Shown one piece after another: positions 1 to 7,691 of a DNA stretch of 11,016 nucleotides (position 1 is the stretch's first letter; each line of letters opens with the position of its first letter). This DNA comes from Vulcanimicrobiota bacterium (GTDB lineage Bacteria > Vulcanimicrobiota > Vulcanimicrobiia > Vulcanimicrobiales > Vulcanimicrobiaceae), in the NCBI GenBank assembly GCA_013043945.1, contig JABEUW010000212.1, forward strand, positions 1 to 11,016, written 5' to 3'. A program made the position numbers and the translations under genes. The notes below the pieces were generated by a model. It was not told the DNA's origin, ran no database searches, and was given only the letters and a program-made list of their open reading frames with translations.

Positions 1-28
1 ACCGACTCGTCGTCCGACCTTCGACGAC

Positions 29-901
29 ATGAATCTCTCCACGGGCAAACGCGCCCGTCTCCACCGGCTGATGTACGAGCACGGCCCGGCGAACGGCACG
101 CTCATGATCCTGCCGATCGATCAGGGTCTCGAGCACGGCCCGATCGACTTCTTCGACAACCCTGATTCCCTCGATACCGATTGGATCTACCGGCTCGCGG
201 TCGAAGGCCGATTCTCGGGAATCGCACTCCATATCGGCCTCGCGGAGAAATACCATCGGCACTATGCCGGCCGCGTCCCATTGGTGCTGAAAGTAAACGG
301 GAAGACCAATCTCCCCCCCGACGACGAGGCGTTCTCCTCACTGACCTCCGGCGTCGAAGATGCCGTCCGTCTCGGCGCCGACGCCGTCGGTTATACGCTC
401 TACGTCGGCAGCCCCTCGCAAGATGTCGATATCGCGCAATGTAACGAAGTACGTCGCGAGTGCGAACGCTACGGCATGCCGCTGATCGTGTGGTCCTATC
501 CACGCGGCAGCGCGGTCAAAGGCAAGGGCGGCGTCGACTCGCTCTACGCGATCGATTACGCGGCCCGCGTTGCCTGCGAGGTCGGCGCGGATATCGTGAA
601 GCTCAACGAGCCGAAATGGGAGCCCGAGGCGGCAGCCAAATCGCCCAAGCCCTACAACGCGCTCGCATTCGACGATCTTGAAGGCCTACGCCGTGTCGTG
701 CGTTCGGCGGGGCGAACCCTCGTCTTGGTCTCCGGCGGAAGCAAAATGGGCGACGACGCAACGATCCATAAGGCCCAAACCGCGATGGAGGCGGGCTGCG
801 TCGGGCTCATCTTCGGGCGTAACATGTGGCAGCGTCCCTGGGAGAGCGCGCTCTCGATGGCCGGCCGCATGCACGAGCTCATGAAGGGCTACGGCCAGTA
901 G
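29..901 (+). CDS. Class I fructose-bisphosphate aldolase, FbaB/DhnA type
   Basis: Probably cleaves fructose-1,6-bisphosphate to dihydroxyacetone phosphate and glyceraldehyde 3-phosphate, or runs the reverse reaction in gluconeogenesis, as a cytosolic TIM-barrel Schiff-base aldolase. The sequence shows the family landmarks in order: PIDQGLEHGP with D31, the strand LVLKVNGK near residue 88, WSYPRG with Y157, the likely Schiff-base lysine K191 in ADIVKLNEP, and the phosphate-binding turns SGGSKMGD and GLIFGRNMWQRP near the C terminus. At 290 residues it is between the archaeal class I enzymes (about 260-280) and E. coli FbaB (350). The ATG at 29 has no clear ribosome site and its frame stays open to the left edge, so the real start could lie outside the window. 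The related ADH synthases of aromatic amino-acid synthesis are an alternative, but WSYPRG and GRNxxQRP favour the FbaB-type aldolase. Confidence 0.88.
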   Translation: MNLSTGKRARLHRLMYEHGPANGTLMILPIDQGLEHGPIDFFDNPDSLDTDWIYRLAVEGRFSGIALHIGLAEKYHRHYAGRVPLVLKVNGKTNLPPDDEAFSSLTSGVEDAVRLGADAVGYTLYVGSPSQDVDIAQCNEVRRECERYGMPLIVWSYPRGSAVKGKGGVDSLYAIDYAARVACEVGADIVKLNEPKWEPEAAAKSPKPYNALAFDDLEGLRRVVRSAGRTLVLVSGGSKMGDDATIHKAQTAMEAGCVGLIFGRNMWQRPWESALSMAGRMHELMKGYGQ

Positions 902-955
902 CGCTTGCTCGCTAGCGAAACCTGCGAGCGGCCGCGAATGGTTTAAGAACGCATT

Positions 956-1195
956 ATGCATGAAACGACAACCGAGCTCGGCGAGCGCGTCAACGCGGCG
1001 CTCGACAAGGTGCGGCCGGGGATCGCCGCCGACGGCGGCGAGGTCTGGCTCGTACGGATCGAGGGCTCGGTTGCGTTCGTGCAGATGCTCGGGGCGTGCG
1101 GCGGCTGCCCGGCCTCGCACCTCACGCTCAAGGGAGCGATCGAAGCGATCGTTACCGCCGAAGTCCCCGAGATCACCGAAGTCGTGCAGGTCTAA
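956..1195 (+). CDS. NifU C-terminal domain Fe-S cluster protein
   Basis: A 79-residue stand-alone NifU C-terminal (Nfu) domain. Members bind a labile [4Fe-4S] cluster, usually bridged between two subunits by the CxxC pair, and pass it to apo-proteins in the cytosol. The motifs are unmistakable: VRPGIAADGGEV at residues 19-30, GACGGCPAS with C48 and C51, then TLKGAIEAIV and a terminal VPEITEVVQV. The length is that of the bare domain, without the IscU-like N-terminal part of NifU or the A-type domain of NfuA. It follows the aldolase by 54 bases on the same strand, and no strong Shine-Dalgarno sequence precedes the ATG. Its stop codon lies in the loop of an intrinsic terminator. The seven-iron ferredoxin encoded in the same window would be a plausible cluster client, but that link is only inferred. 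Confidence 0.93.
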   Translation: MHETTTELGERVNAALDKVRPGIAADGGEVWLVRIEGSVAFVQMLGACGGCPASHLTLKGAIEAIVTAEVPEITEVVQV

Positions 1196-1212
1196 CCCGC
1201 ACGACTTTTTTT
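1181..1212 (+). terminator. Intrinsic terminator overlapping the NifU-like stop
   Basis: GTCGTGC at 1181-1187 pairs with GCACGAC at 1199-1205, and GGT at 1189-1191 with ACC at 1195-1197, with one mismatch between the two helices and a three-base loop (1192-1194). Seven T residues follow at 1206-1212. The TAA stop (1193-1195) lies in the loop and its flank. It separates the NifU-like gene from the M61 peptidase gene. Confidence 0.75.
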
Positions 1213-1234
1213 GCTACGTCGACCCGTTTATAAA
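1206..1234 (+). promoter_or_regulatory. Candidate promoter of the M61 peptidase gene
   Basis: TATAAA at 1229-1234 is a good -10 match in an AT-rich island within GC-rich surroundings. The only -35 candidate at 17-base spacing is the terminator T-run at 1206-1211, a poor match to TTGACA. The start codon is 23 bases downstream, leaving a short leader that contains the ribosome site. The position right after a terminator supports the call, while the weak -35 limits it. Confidence 0.35.
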
Positions 1235-1246
1235 CTCAATAAAACG

Positions 1247-1252
1247 AAGGAG
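1247..1252 (+). promoter_or_regulatory. Shine-Dalgarno site AAGGAG of the M61 gene
   Basis: AAGGAG lies five bases before the ATG at 1258. It is the strongest ribosome site on the plus strand of the window and fixes this start codon. Confidence 0.8.
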
Positions 1253-1257
1253 AACGA

Positions 1258-3153
1258 ATGATCCGTCGAACGATGACGGCGCTTGCAGTGGCAGCGTGTA
1301 TGACGCTCGCCCCGCATATCGGCGCCGCAGCGACTCCGCAATTGGTTCCCTCGCTCGCGACCGCGAGCAACCCGGAAACTTTGCTCCTCGATGCGCGCGA
1401 AGCACCGCGCGGCATCATGATCGCCCACCTGCATATTCCCGCGCGCCCGGGCAATTTCACCCTCGTCTATCCGAAGTGGATTCCGGGCGAACATGGCCCG
1501 ACCGGCCCGATCGGCGATCTCGATATGCTCTCGGTTCGCGTGAACGGACAGAAAGTTCCGTGGCGCCGCGACCTGGTGAATATGTACGCTTTCCACATCG
1601 CCGTTCCGGCCGGCGCGAGCGCCGTCGATGTGACGTTCCGCGAGATCCTCAACTCGCCGGGCGACATGATGGGCACCAGCAAGCTCGCCATCGTCAATTG
1701 GAACCGCGACCTGCTCTACCAGAACGATACCAATAACCGCGACGTGATCGTGCGATCTTCCGTCATTCTTCCCGCCGGTTGGCACTATGGGAGCTCGATG
1801 CCGGTTGCATCGCGCTCGGGGCAACAGATCAATTTCAAACCGGTGACGCTGGCCTTCCTTGTCGATACGCCCCTGGATATGGGGCAGTACGTTCGCAAGA
1901 TCGTGCTCTGGCAGCACGGAACGGCAAAACAAGTGCTCGATGCTTTCGCCGACCATCCCGAAGATCTCGATTTTTCGAGTAAACTTATCAAAGAATACAA
2001 ACGGATGACGCCGCAGGCCCTCGCCCTCTATGGCGCGCGCCACTGGTACGTCTACCACTCACTGCTGACGCTGAGCAACAAGATCGGCTTCCAAGGAATC
2101 GAGCATCATCAGTCGAGCGACGACCGCGCGCCCGAAGATTTCATGACCAATCCGATGGAGCAACTCGCGGCAGGCGATCTTCTCACGCATGAATTTTCGC
2201 ATTCGTGGAACGGCAAATACCGCCGTCCGTTCGATCTCTATCAACCGAACTTCCAGATTCCCGAGCGCACCGAGCTGCTCTGGGTCTACGAGGGAATGAA
2301 CCAGTACCTCGGCGACCTACTCTCTTTCCGCATGGGAATTCGCAAGACGTCGCAGTATCCGGAGTATCTCGCCAGCATCTATGCAAGCATGGCGAACGAA
2401 CCGGGGCGGGACTATCGTCCGATCATCGATCTCACCACCTCGGCACCCTATCTCTATCAGTCGTACGGCGATTACACCTCGCTGCGCCGGACCGCGGGCG
2501 ACTTCTACACCGAGGGCGAGCTGCTCTGGCTCGATGTCGATTCGATCATTCGCCAGAAATCTCACGGAACGAAATCGCTCGATACCTTCTTGCATCTTTA
2601 TGCCGGCCCGCCGAACACCGGGCCGATCACCAAACTTTACAATCGCGAACAGATCGAAGCGCTACTGAATAAGGTCGTCCCCTACAACTGGCACGCCTTC
2701 TTCCAGAAGTACGTCTACTCCGTCGCGGTACAGCCTCCCGACGCGCTCGCGCGCACCGGCTTCAAGCTGGTCTACACCGCCAAACCCAATACGTTCATTC
2801 AAGCGAACGAAGTACTTCGCCATTACGTGGACGCGTGGTATTCGCTCGGCGTTCGCCTAGCCATGAACGGCGGTATCGGCGATGTCCGTCGCGGCTCGCC
2901 GGCCTGGACGGCGATGCTCTCGCCGCACGAAACGATCGTCGCAATCGACGGACGCGCCTTCTCGGGCAAGGTTCTCACGCGCGCACTCGTCCGCGCCGAG
3001 AAGGACAAGAAGCCGATCTCGCTTCTCGTGAAATCGGACGGCTATTTCAACACGGTGAATGTCAACTACACCGGAGGCCCGCGCTATCCGCACCTCGTGC
3101 CGATCAAGGGCGTTCCGAATATGCTCGCGAAAATCATGGCGCGCAAAAATTAG
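1258..3153 (+). CDS. Secreted M61-family zinc aminopeptidase with C-terminal PDZ domain
   Basis: An exported metallopeptidase of the M61 (glycyl aminopeptidase) family. Characterised members remove N-terminal residues, with glycine or alanine preferred. Residues 1-24 form a signal peptide (basic start, hydrophobic core, AxA near residue 24), so it acts outside the cytoplasm. An N-terminal beta-rich M61 domain follows, with FTLVYPKWIPGEHGP and the NWNRDLLYQ stretch. The catalytic part has zinc motif HEFSH (H311, E312, H315), the following SWNGKYRRP, and WVYEGMNQYLGD, whose E345 is the expected third zinc ligand. Residues about 525-610 resemble a PDZ domain (LGVRLAMN, then SPAWTAMLSPHETIVAIDG). 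The 631-residue length is normal for the family. A strong ribosome site and a likely promoter support the start. The next gene begins directly after its stop, implying co-translation. Confidence 0.9.
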   Translation: MIRRTMTALAVAACMTLAPHIGAAATPQLVPSLATASNPETLLLDAREAPRGIMIAHLHIPARPGNFTLVYPKWIPGEHGPTGPIGDLDMLSVRVNGQKVPWRRDLVNMYAFHIAVPAGASAVDVTFREILNSPGDMMGTSKLAIVNWNRDLLYQNDTNNRDVIVRSSVILPAGWHYGSSMPVASRSGQQINFKPVTLAFLVDTPLDMGQYVRKIVLWQHGTAKQVLDAFADHPEDLDFSSKLIKEYKRMTPQALALYGARHWYVYHSLLTLSNKIGFQGIEHHQSSDDRAPEDFMTNPMEQLAAGDLLTHEFSHSWNGKYRRPFDLYQPNFQIPERTELLWVYEGMNQYLGDLLSFRMGIRKTSQYPEYLASIYASMANEPGRDYRPIIDLTTSAPYLYQSYGDYTSLRRTAGDFYTEGELLWLDVDSIIRQKSHGTKSLDTFLHLYAGPPNTGPITKLYNREQIEALLNKVVPYNWHAFFQKYVYSVAVQPPDALARTGFKLVYTAKPNTFIQANEVLRHYVDAWYSLGVRLAMNGGIGDVRRGSPAWTAMLSPHETIVAIDGRAFSGKVLTRALVRAEKDKKPISLLVKSDGYFNTVNVNYTGGPRYPHLVPIKGVPNMLAKIMARKN

Positions 3154-3729
3154 ATGACGCGCCGGAGGATTCTGCGGGCCGTGGGGCTCGCCGTACTACT
3201 CCTCCTCGCGTGGCTGGGCTCCGGTTATATCGGAGCCCAGCGCGCGTGCGCTCACGATCCGCGATTTGCCTGTTCGCCGCGCGATACCGCACGTGCGATC
3301 CACATCGCCGATCCGACGAAATCGTGGGCTTTCTACGGCCGCCTCGCGCCGGGGCAGCACGACCGCTACGTTTTTACGCTAAAACACACGGTGACGGTGC
3401 CGTGGAACCTGCTCATCGAACAAAAAGACGTGGCGAATTCCGCACGTCCGGTCGCCATCCTCACCAACGATTCCGGTGCCGTCGTCGCACGCGCGACGCT
3501 TAAAGGGGCGCAATCGTTCTTCGAGCCCTTCTCGCGAATCCATTATCTCTCGTCGCCTCCAGTGAACCTTCACCTTGCGGCGGGAAACTATCACATCGAG
3601 GTCGTCATGAACGGGCCTGGATCGATGCAGCGCTACGTAATGGCGATCGGCGAGAAAGAACGATTTGGACTATGGGAGATTCCCTACGTGCTCGGCGCAA
3701 TTCACCGGATTAGGACGCGCGGCTGGTAG
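3154..3729 (+). CDS. Membrane-anchored beta-rich envelope protein of unknown function
   Basis: I do not recognise a named family. The 191-residue product begins with an RRR cluster and a hydrophobic helix (residues 7-22), which could be a signal anchor or an uncleaved signal peptide, followed by two cysteines (C32, C40) that could form a disulfide outside the cell. Residues about 60-165 alternate in a beta-sandwich pattern (YVFTLKHTVTVPW, PVAILTNDSGAVVARA, PVNLHLAAGNYHIEVV) resembling bacterial pre-peptidase C-terminal or other carbohydrate-binding-like sandwiches. The tail GEKERFGLWEIPYVLG may pack against a membrane or partner. The ATG directly follows the TAG of the M61 peptidase with no intergenic base and no ribosome site, so translation is probably coupled and the two may work together. 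Its last 20 bases overlap the end of the convergent zinc-ribbon gene. Confidence 0.72.
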   Translation: MTRRRILRAVGLAVLLLLAWLGSGYIGAQRACAHDPRFACSPRDTARAIHIADPTKSWAFYGRLAPGQHDRYVFTLKHTVTVPWNLLIEQKDVANSARPVAILTNDSGAVVARATLKGAQSFFEPFSRIHYLSSPPVNLHLAAGNYHIEVVMNGPGSMQRYVMAIGEKERFGLWEIPYVLGAIHRIRTRGW

Positions 3730-3976
3730 TACCCACGGCACAGATATCGCAATACCATGCGACCGCGCCTTCAAAATTTGCGGGGACCATATGCTCGCGA
3801 ACGTTGCGTTTTCCGCATTTCGCGCAAGCAAAAGTCTGCCCCAATGGCGGCACGATCGAACCTTCACCGCGCTTCGCCATATAGGCAACCACGTAAATGA
3901 TCAACCCCAGGGTGAGCGGCGCGAGGGCCATGAAAAGCCCTAAATGAGCGCCCGAGAGCGTAACTGCTGTCGTCAT
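3710..3976 (-). CDS. Small membrane protein with C-terminal zinc ribbon
   Basis: An 88-residue protein of unknown function. One hydrophobic helix spans about residues 11-34, followed by a basic stretch (KRGEG) and a zinc-ribbon pattern: C51-x2-C54 and C76-x2-C79, with about 21 residues between the knuckles. By the positive-inside tendency the ribbon would face the cytoplasm. It lies 54 bases after the AttH-like gene on the same strand and is probably the last gene of that group. The ATG at 3976 lacks a good ribosome site. An in-frame ATT at 3988 has GGAG nine bases upstream, so a slightly longer protein from a rare start is possible. Its stop region overlaps the convergent gene by 20 bases. 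The helix plus paired CxxC knuckles argue against a chance frame. Confidence 0.7.
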   Translation of the reverse strand: MTTAVTLSGAHLGLFMALAPLTLGLIIYVVAYMAKRGEGSIVPPLGQTFACAKCGKRNVREHMVPANFEGAVAWYCDICAVGTTSRAS

Positions 3977-4030
3977 AACGAGCGCAATGATTCGCAGCTC
4001 CGTTCGAAGATTCCGCCCGCAGCCGGAGAG

Positions 4031-5146
4031 CTAGAGCGAGATCGCACCTGCGTAGCCGGTGAGCTCGACATATCCGCGCCCGAGTCGGCGTCCGCTTCGC
4101 GCATCCACAACGCGCACCGCCCCCTCCCAGTACGTCGTTCCCGCGCTCGCCAGCTCCTGATCGTCGAGCACCGGAACCAAGCGCAGAGGCTCCTGGATCC
4201 CGGCAACGCGAACGATCCACCCCGAGGGGTAGAGCGCATGCGTTCGCGGGCTGCGCCACGTTCCGGTCGCCGTAATATGAAAATCGCGCAACGGGAGATA
4301 GGTGGGGCGGCCATTTGGCGCCACGATCGTTCCCGAGGATTGCGGCGTCGTCGCACCATTTTTTTCGCGTAATCGATAGAGCATGATCTCGCGACGATCG
4401 TCGAGTTGAATCGAAAACCAATCCCAACCGACCTGCTCAGGAGAGAGTTCGTCGGAGCCGTATTCGTGGTCCATCCACGCCACACCGCGAACGGAAACTC
4501 TGCGACCGGCGATCTGCAGCGTTCCCGAGGTGCGCAGGCGCGTAAACGAATAATAGTGCGATGCGCAACTCGCACACGCTCCCTTGCGAGAGATACCGCC
4601 CGGCCCTTCCACCACCGGAGGTTTCTCGGGAACGAGCCGCAGATCGATCGCGTTCCCCCGAGCCGCGGCGTGCAACCGCATCCTCGGTTCGACCGCCGAA
4701 CTCCCCCGGAGCGACCACCCGTTCACCCGCACCAGGAGGTGCCGTTGCGAGGCATAGCCCTGCCCCAGTGCATCGCGCGCCAGCGTTTCGGCATAGAAAA
4801 AGCGCTTGTCGCGAATATCGGTAATCGCGAAATGGGCGGAATAGAGTTGAGCGCCGCGCCACGCACTCACGCCCGGAACTACGCGATAGGGATGCGGGCG
4901 CAGGCCGATGCGAAAGAACGTGAGTTCGAATCCATAGCGTCGCCCCTCGCTATCGCGAAGGTGCCCGGTGAAATACCACCACTCCGTGCGATAGGCATCG
5001 TGCGCATCGTGGTCGCGTGGAAACGTGAAACGGTAGGGTGCCCGCGCGATCCGCCACGGCTGCGCGCCCGAAGCCATACCGAACGGCATCGCGAAAAGTG
5101 CGAGTGTTGCGACGGCCGAGCGAAGGATGCGCGAAAGATTATTCAA
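4031..5146 (-). CDS. AttH/CrtC-like periplasmic lipocalin-domain protein
   Basis: A 371-residue member of the AttH/hydroxyneurosporene synthase-like family (CrtC, tandem lipocalin-like barrels). Members next to FtsX-type transporters are thought to bind hydrophobic molecules outside the inner membrane; carotenoid hydration is known only for true CrtC enzymes. Residues 1-28 are a signal peptide (NNLSRILRS, hydrophobic core, ASGA). The landmarks are FPRDHDAHDAYRTEWWYFTGHL in outline at about residues 42-63, GISRKG at about 184-189, AWMDHEYG at about 223-230, and GWDWFSIQL shortly after, followed by the second barrel. The start is a TTG at 5146-5144 with GAGG nine bases before it, and it overlaps the permease stop by eight bases, so the two are translationally coupled. 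The only two cysteines are a CASC pair (C191, C194). No carotenoid genes are nearby, so a transport partner is the better reading. Confidence 0.85.
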   Translation of the reverse strand: MNNLSRILRSAVATLALFAMPFGMASGAQPWRIARAPYRFTFPRDHDAHDAYRTEWWYFTGHLRDSEGRRYGFELTFFRIGLRPHPYRVVPGVSAWRGAQLYSAHFAITDIRDKRFFYAETLARDALGQGYASQRHLLVRVNGWSLRGSSAVEPRMRLHAAARGNAIDLRLVPEKPPVVEGPGGISRKGACASCASHYYSFTRLRTSGTLQIAGRRVSVRGVAWMDHEYGSDELSPEQVGWDWFSIQLDDRREIMLYRLREKNGATTPQSSGTIVAPNGRPTYLPLRDFHITATGTWRSPRTHALYPSGWIVRVAGIQEPLRLVPVLDDQELASAGTTYWEGAVRVVDARSGRRLGRGYVELTGYAGAISL

Positions 5147-7691
5147 CGCGGAGCGCCTCGAGCGTGCGAATATCGGCGGCGAGCTTCGCAGGATAGAGCG
5201 CCGCGACGAGCGCGATGACGATAACCAAAACCATGGACTGCAGCACGAGCTCCCCCGGGGCGTTCCAACCGATCAACCAGCCGAAACTCTGTTTATTAAT
5301 CACGAAGATCAGGTCGCGCCCTAAGAGCAGCCCCAGGGCGGTTCCGAGCACCGAGGCGACCGCGCCGATCGCCAACGCCTGCAAGAGCACGCTGCGGACG
5401 ACGCCCGCGCGCGTGAGCCCGAGATAGCGTGCGAGTGCGATCTCACGCCGACGTTCGATGACGAGCGCGACGAGCGTTCCGATCGTTCCCAAAATCGTCA
5501 CGAGCGTGCCGATCGCGTAGAGAGCGCCAGTAATCGCAAAGGTTCGATCGAAGACGCCGAGCGCGAAACCGCGAAGCTCGCGATTGCTCTCGACTTGCGC
5601 GCGCAACGGCAGCATGGCCTCGACGATGCGGCTGCGCAGCCGGCCCAGCGGGACGCCGGGGCGCGCGTAGACCGCAAGCGAATCGAGGGTATCGTCTTTA
5701 TAGAGACGCCGGAAGGTCGATTCGTCCATCATGAACGTGCCGCCACCGGTGGAATAGTCGTTGTAGAGCGCGACGACGCGCAACGCCACGCGCCCCGATG
5801 GTGTATCGAGGTGAAACGTATCGCCGACATGCATGCCGAAATGCACGGCAAAGGGTTCGCTGATCGCGACGGCATCGCGCCCGTGCATCAGTTCGCCGAG
5901 CCGTTGCGGGGATGGCGCATCGATAAACGGCAGCTTGCGACGATTCGTAAACGAGGCGAGATTCGTCGCGCCGAGTTCGGCGAGATCCCCGCGCACGACG
6001 ACCGAAAACCCACGAATGCTATCGACCGCTCGAACGCCGGGTAGCGCCGAGATACTCCGCGCAATGCTTCCCGGAAAGCCGCCGCGCGAGGAAGCATCGT
6101 TCACCCCCATCGGCGTTACGTAGAGATCGGCCGGCAACGCCGAGTACGCCCATTGCGCGACCGTGGTGCGAAAGGACGCGACGAGAATGCCGATCGAGAG
6201 CATCATGCCGACCGCAGTCGCGAGCGTCGCCACCGCAACGGCGTAGCGCCGCGGCGAACCGCGCAGAAAACCGACGGCGAGCCCCGCGACTGCGCGTTCC
6301 CCCGCAACAGCGCGCAGCAGCAAGGAGGCCAGCAGCACCCCCGCGGGGGCGAGCGCCGCAATGCCGGCGATGCAGAGCGCGCCGGCAAGGTAGCCGAAGA
6401 GTGGAATACCGCTGCCGATGGCGGGCAACTTCGACGAGAGCCACGCCGCTACGAGCAATACGACTGCTGCGGCAGTTGAGATCGGAATGAGGTTGCCGAC
6501 GCCGCGTTCGCTCACGCCGCGTTCGCGCATGGCGAGCGCCGGCTGCGTGCGCGAGGCTTCAATCGCGGGAATCGCGGCACTCGTGACGGCGATTGTTACC
6601 CCGACGAGGTACGCCTTCACCGCGAGAGCGAGCGAAAAACGCACGCCGTCGGCGTGCGACCCGATATAGAGCGTCGAGACCGTCGTTTGCACTGCAGCGA
6701 CGGCGTAGCGTGCGAGCAGCGCACCGAGCGCGAGACCGAGCGCCGATCCGATCGCACCGTAGAGCGCACCTTCGCCGAGAAAGACCCGCAGAATCTGCAT
6801 GCGGCTCGCGCCGAGCGCACGCAGCGTGCCGACATCGTTGCGACGCTGCACGACCGAGATCGCTACGGCGTTATAGATGAGGAAGCCTCCAACCAAGAGC
6901 GCCACGTACGCGAGTGCCGCGAGATTCATCTGAAAACTCGCGAGCATACGATCGACCTGATCCTGTCGCGTCTTCGGTGCGATCGCTTGCGCGCCCGGCG
7001 GCAAAACGCGCGCGAGCAGCGAGCGTACATCCGGAAGGCGTGCCGGATCGACGACGAGATCGATGCGGTCGAGTCTCCCGACTTCGTGAAAGATTCGCTG
7101 AGCGGTCGCGATATCGACGAACGCAACGTAGGCATCGATACCGACACGATGTGCCGGAATCAAGCCCATCACGCGCAGATGCACCGGAGCGCCGTCGGCC
7201 CAGGCCTTGAAGCGGCTGCCGAGGTGAAGGCCCTCGCGCGCCGCGAGCCGATCGCTGAGAAGTATGCCGCTCTCGTCGATGAAATGACCGAGGTTGAAAT
7301 GCGAGGAGGCAGCGATAGCGGCGCCGGGGGGGAGCGCGGCGCGCGTGATATCGACGCCGATAGTATTGAGGACGGTGCCGGCAAATGGACCGGTGCCGCG
7401 GCCGATGCTGATTTCACCGGCGATCGTCGGCTCGGCGGCACGAACGCCGGGAATGCGCTGCACTCGCAGCAACGTCCGTTCGTCGAAGCCGCGCCCGGTT
7501 CCGATGATCTGAAGATTCACGCGCGGCGAGAGGACGTTAACGCTCCGCGCAAACGAGGCAACCGCCGTTGCGTTCGCAAGATCGATGGCGAAGAGCGACG
7601 CTACGCCGACGGCGACCGCAACCAAGGTGAAAGCCGCTCGCAGCGCGCCGTTACGGGCGTAGCCGAGCACCAATGCGCGGAAAAGCGCCAT
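5139..7691 (-). CDS. FtsX/LolCE-type ABC transporter permease (two-domain)
   Basis: A large (850-residue) inner-membrane permease of the type VII (MacB/LolCE/FtsX) ABC superfamily. It has one helix near residues 20-40, an extracytoplasmic domain to about 250, three helices from about 258 to 385 with the coupling motif NDVGTLRALGAS, three more helices from about 400 to 510, a second extracytoplasmic domain to about 710, and three final helices from about 716 to 840 with RRREIALARYLG. That gives about ten membrane segments and two FtsX domains in one chain, so one polypeptide may pair with two ATPases. These permeases do mechanical work on lipids, lipoproteins or peptides rather than forming a simple channel. 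The ATG directly follows the TAG of the ATPase gene, and the gene overlaps the AttH-like gene by eight bases. The substrate cannot be read from the sequence. Confidence 0.9.
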   Translation of the reverse strand: MALFRALVLGYARNGALRAAFTLVAVAVGVASLFAIDLANATAVASFARSVNVLSPRVNLQIIGTGRGFDERTLLRVQRIPGVRAAEPTIAGEISIGRGTGPFAGTVLNTIGVDITRAALPPGAAIAASSHFNLGHFIDESGILLSDRLAAREGLHLGSRFKAWADGAPVHLRVMGLIPAHRVGIDAYVAFVDIATAQRIFHEVGRLDRIDLVVDPARLPDVRSLLARVLPPGAQAIAPKTRQDQVDRMLASFQMNLAALAYVALLVGGFLIYNAVAISVVQRRNDVGTLRALGASRMQILRVFLGEGALYGAIGSALGLALGALLARYAVAAVQTTVSTLYIGSHADGVRFSLALAVKAYLVGVTIAVTSAAIPAIEASRTQPALAMRERGVSERGVGNLIPISTAAAVVLLVAAWLSSKLPAIGSGIPLFGYLAGALCIAGIAALAPAGVLLASLLLRAVAGERAVAGLAVGFLRGSPRRYAVAVATLATAVGMMLSIGILVASFRTTVAQWAYSALPADLYVTPMGVNDASSRGGFPGSIARSISALPGVRAVDSIRGFSVVVRGDLAELGATNLASFTNRRKLPFIDAPSPQRLGELMHGRDAVAISEPFAVHFGMHVGDTFHLDTPSGRVALRVVALYNDYSTGGGTFMMDESTFRRLYKDDTLDSLAVYARPGVPLGRLRSRIVEAMLPLRAQVESNRELRGFALGVFDRTFAITGALYAIGTLVTILGTIGTLVALVIERRREIALARYLGLTRAGVVRSVLLQALAIGAVASVLGTALGLLLGRDLIFVINKQSFGWLIGWNAPGELVLQSMVLVIVIALVAALYPAKLAADIRTLEALRVE

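Noticed and set aside
906..930. Hairpin after the aldolase gene (GCTCGC 907-912 with GCGAGC 924-929)
   Set aside because: No T-run follows and the loop is 11 bases. It could be a weak pause site but not a supported terminator.
1228..2058. 276-codon open frame on the minus strand across the M61 gene
   Set aside because: It is antisense to a clearly coding gene with intact zinc motif and signal peptide. Its product is Arg/His/Asp-rich and has no recognisable motif, as expected from GC-rich third positions.
4031..5146. Carotenoid 1,2-hydratase (CrtC) activity for the lipocalin-like protein
   Set aside because: No carotenoid gene is nearby, and the tight coupling to an ABC transporter fits the AttH-type transport partner better.
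4406..5218. 270-codon open frame on the plus strand over the AttH-like gene
   Set aside because: It is opposite a gene with family motifs and signal peptide, and its own product is low-complexity and arginine-rich.
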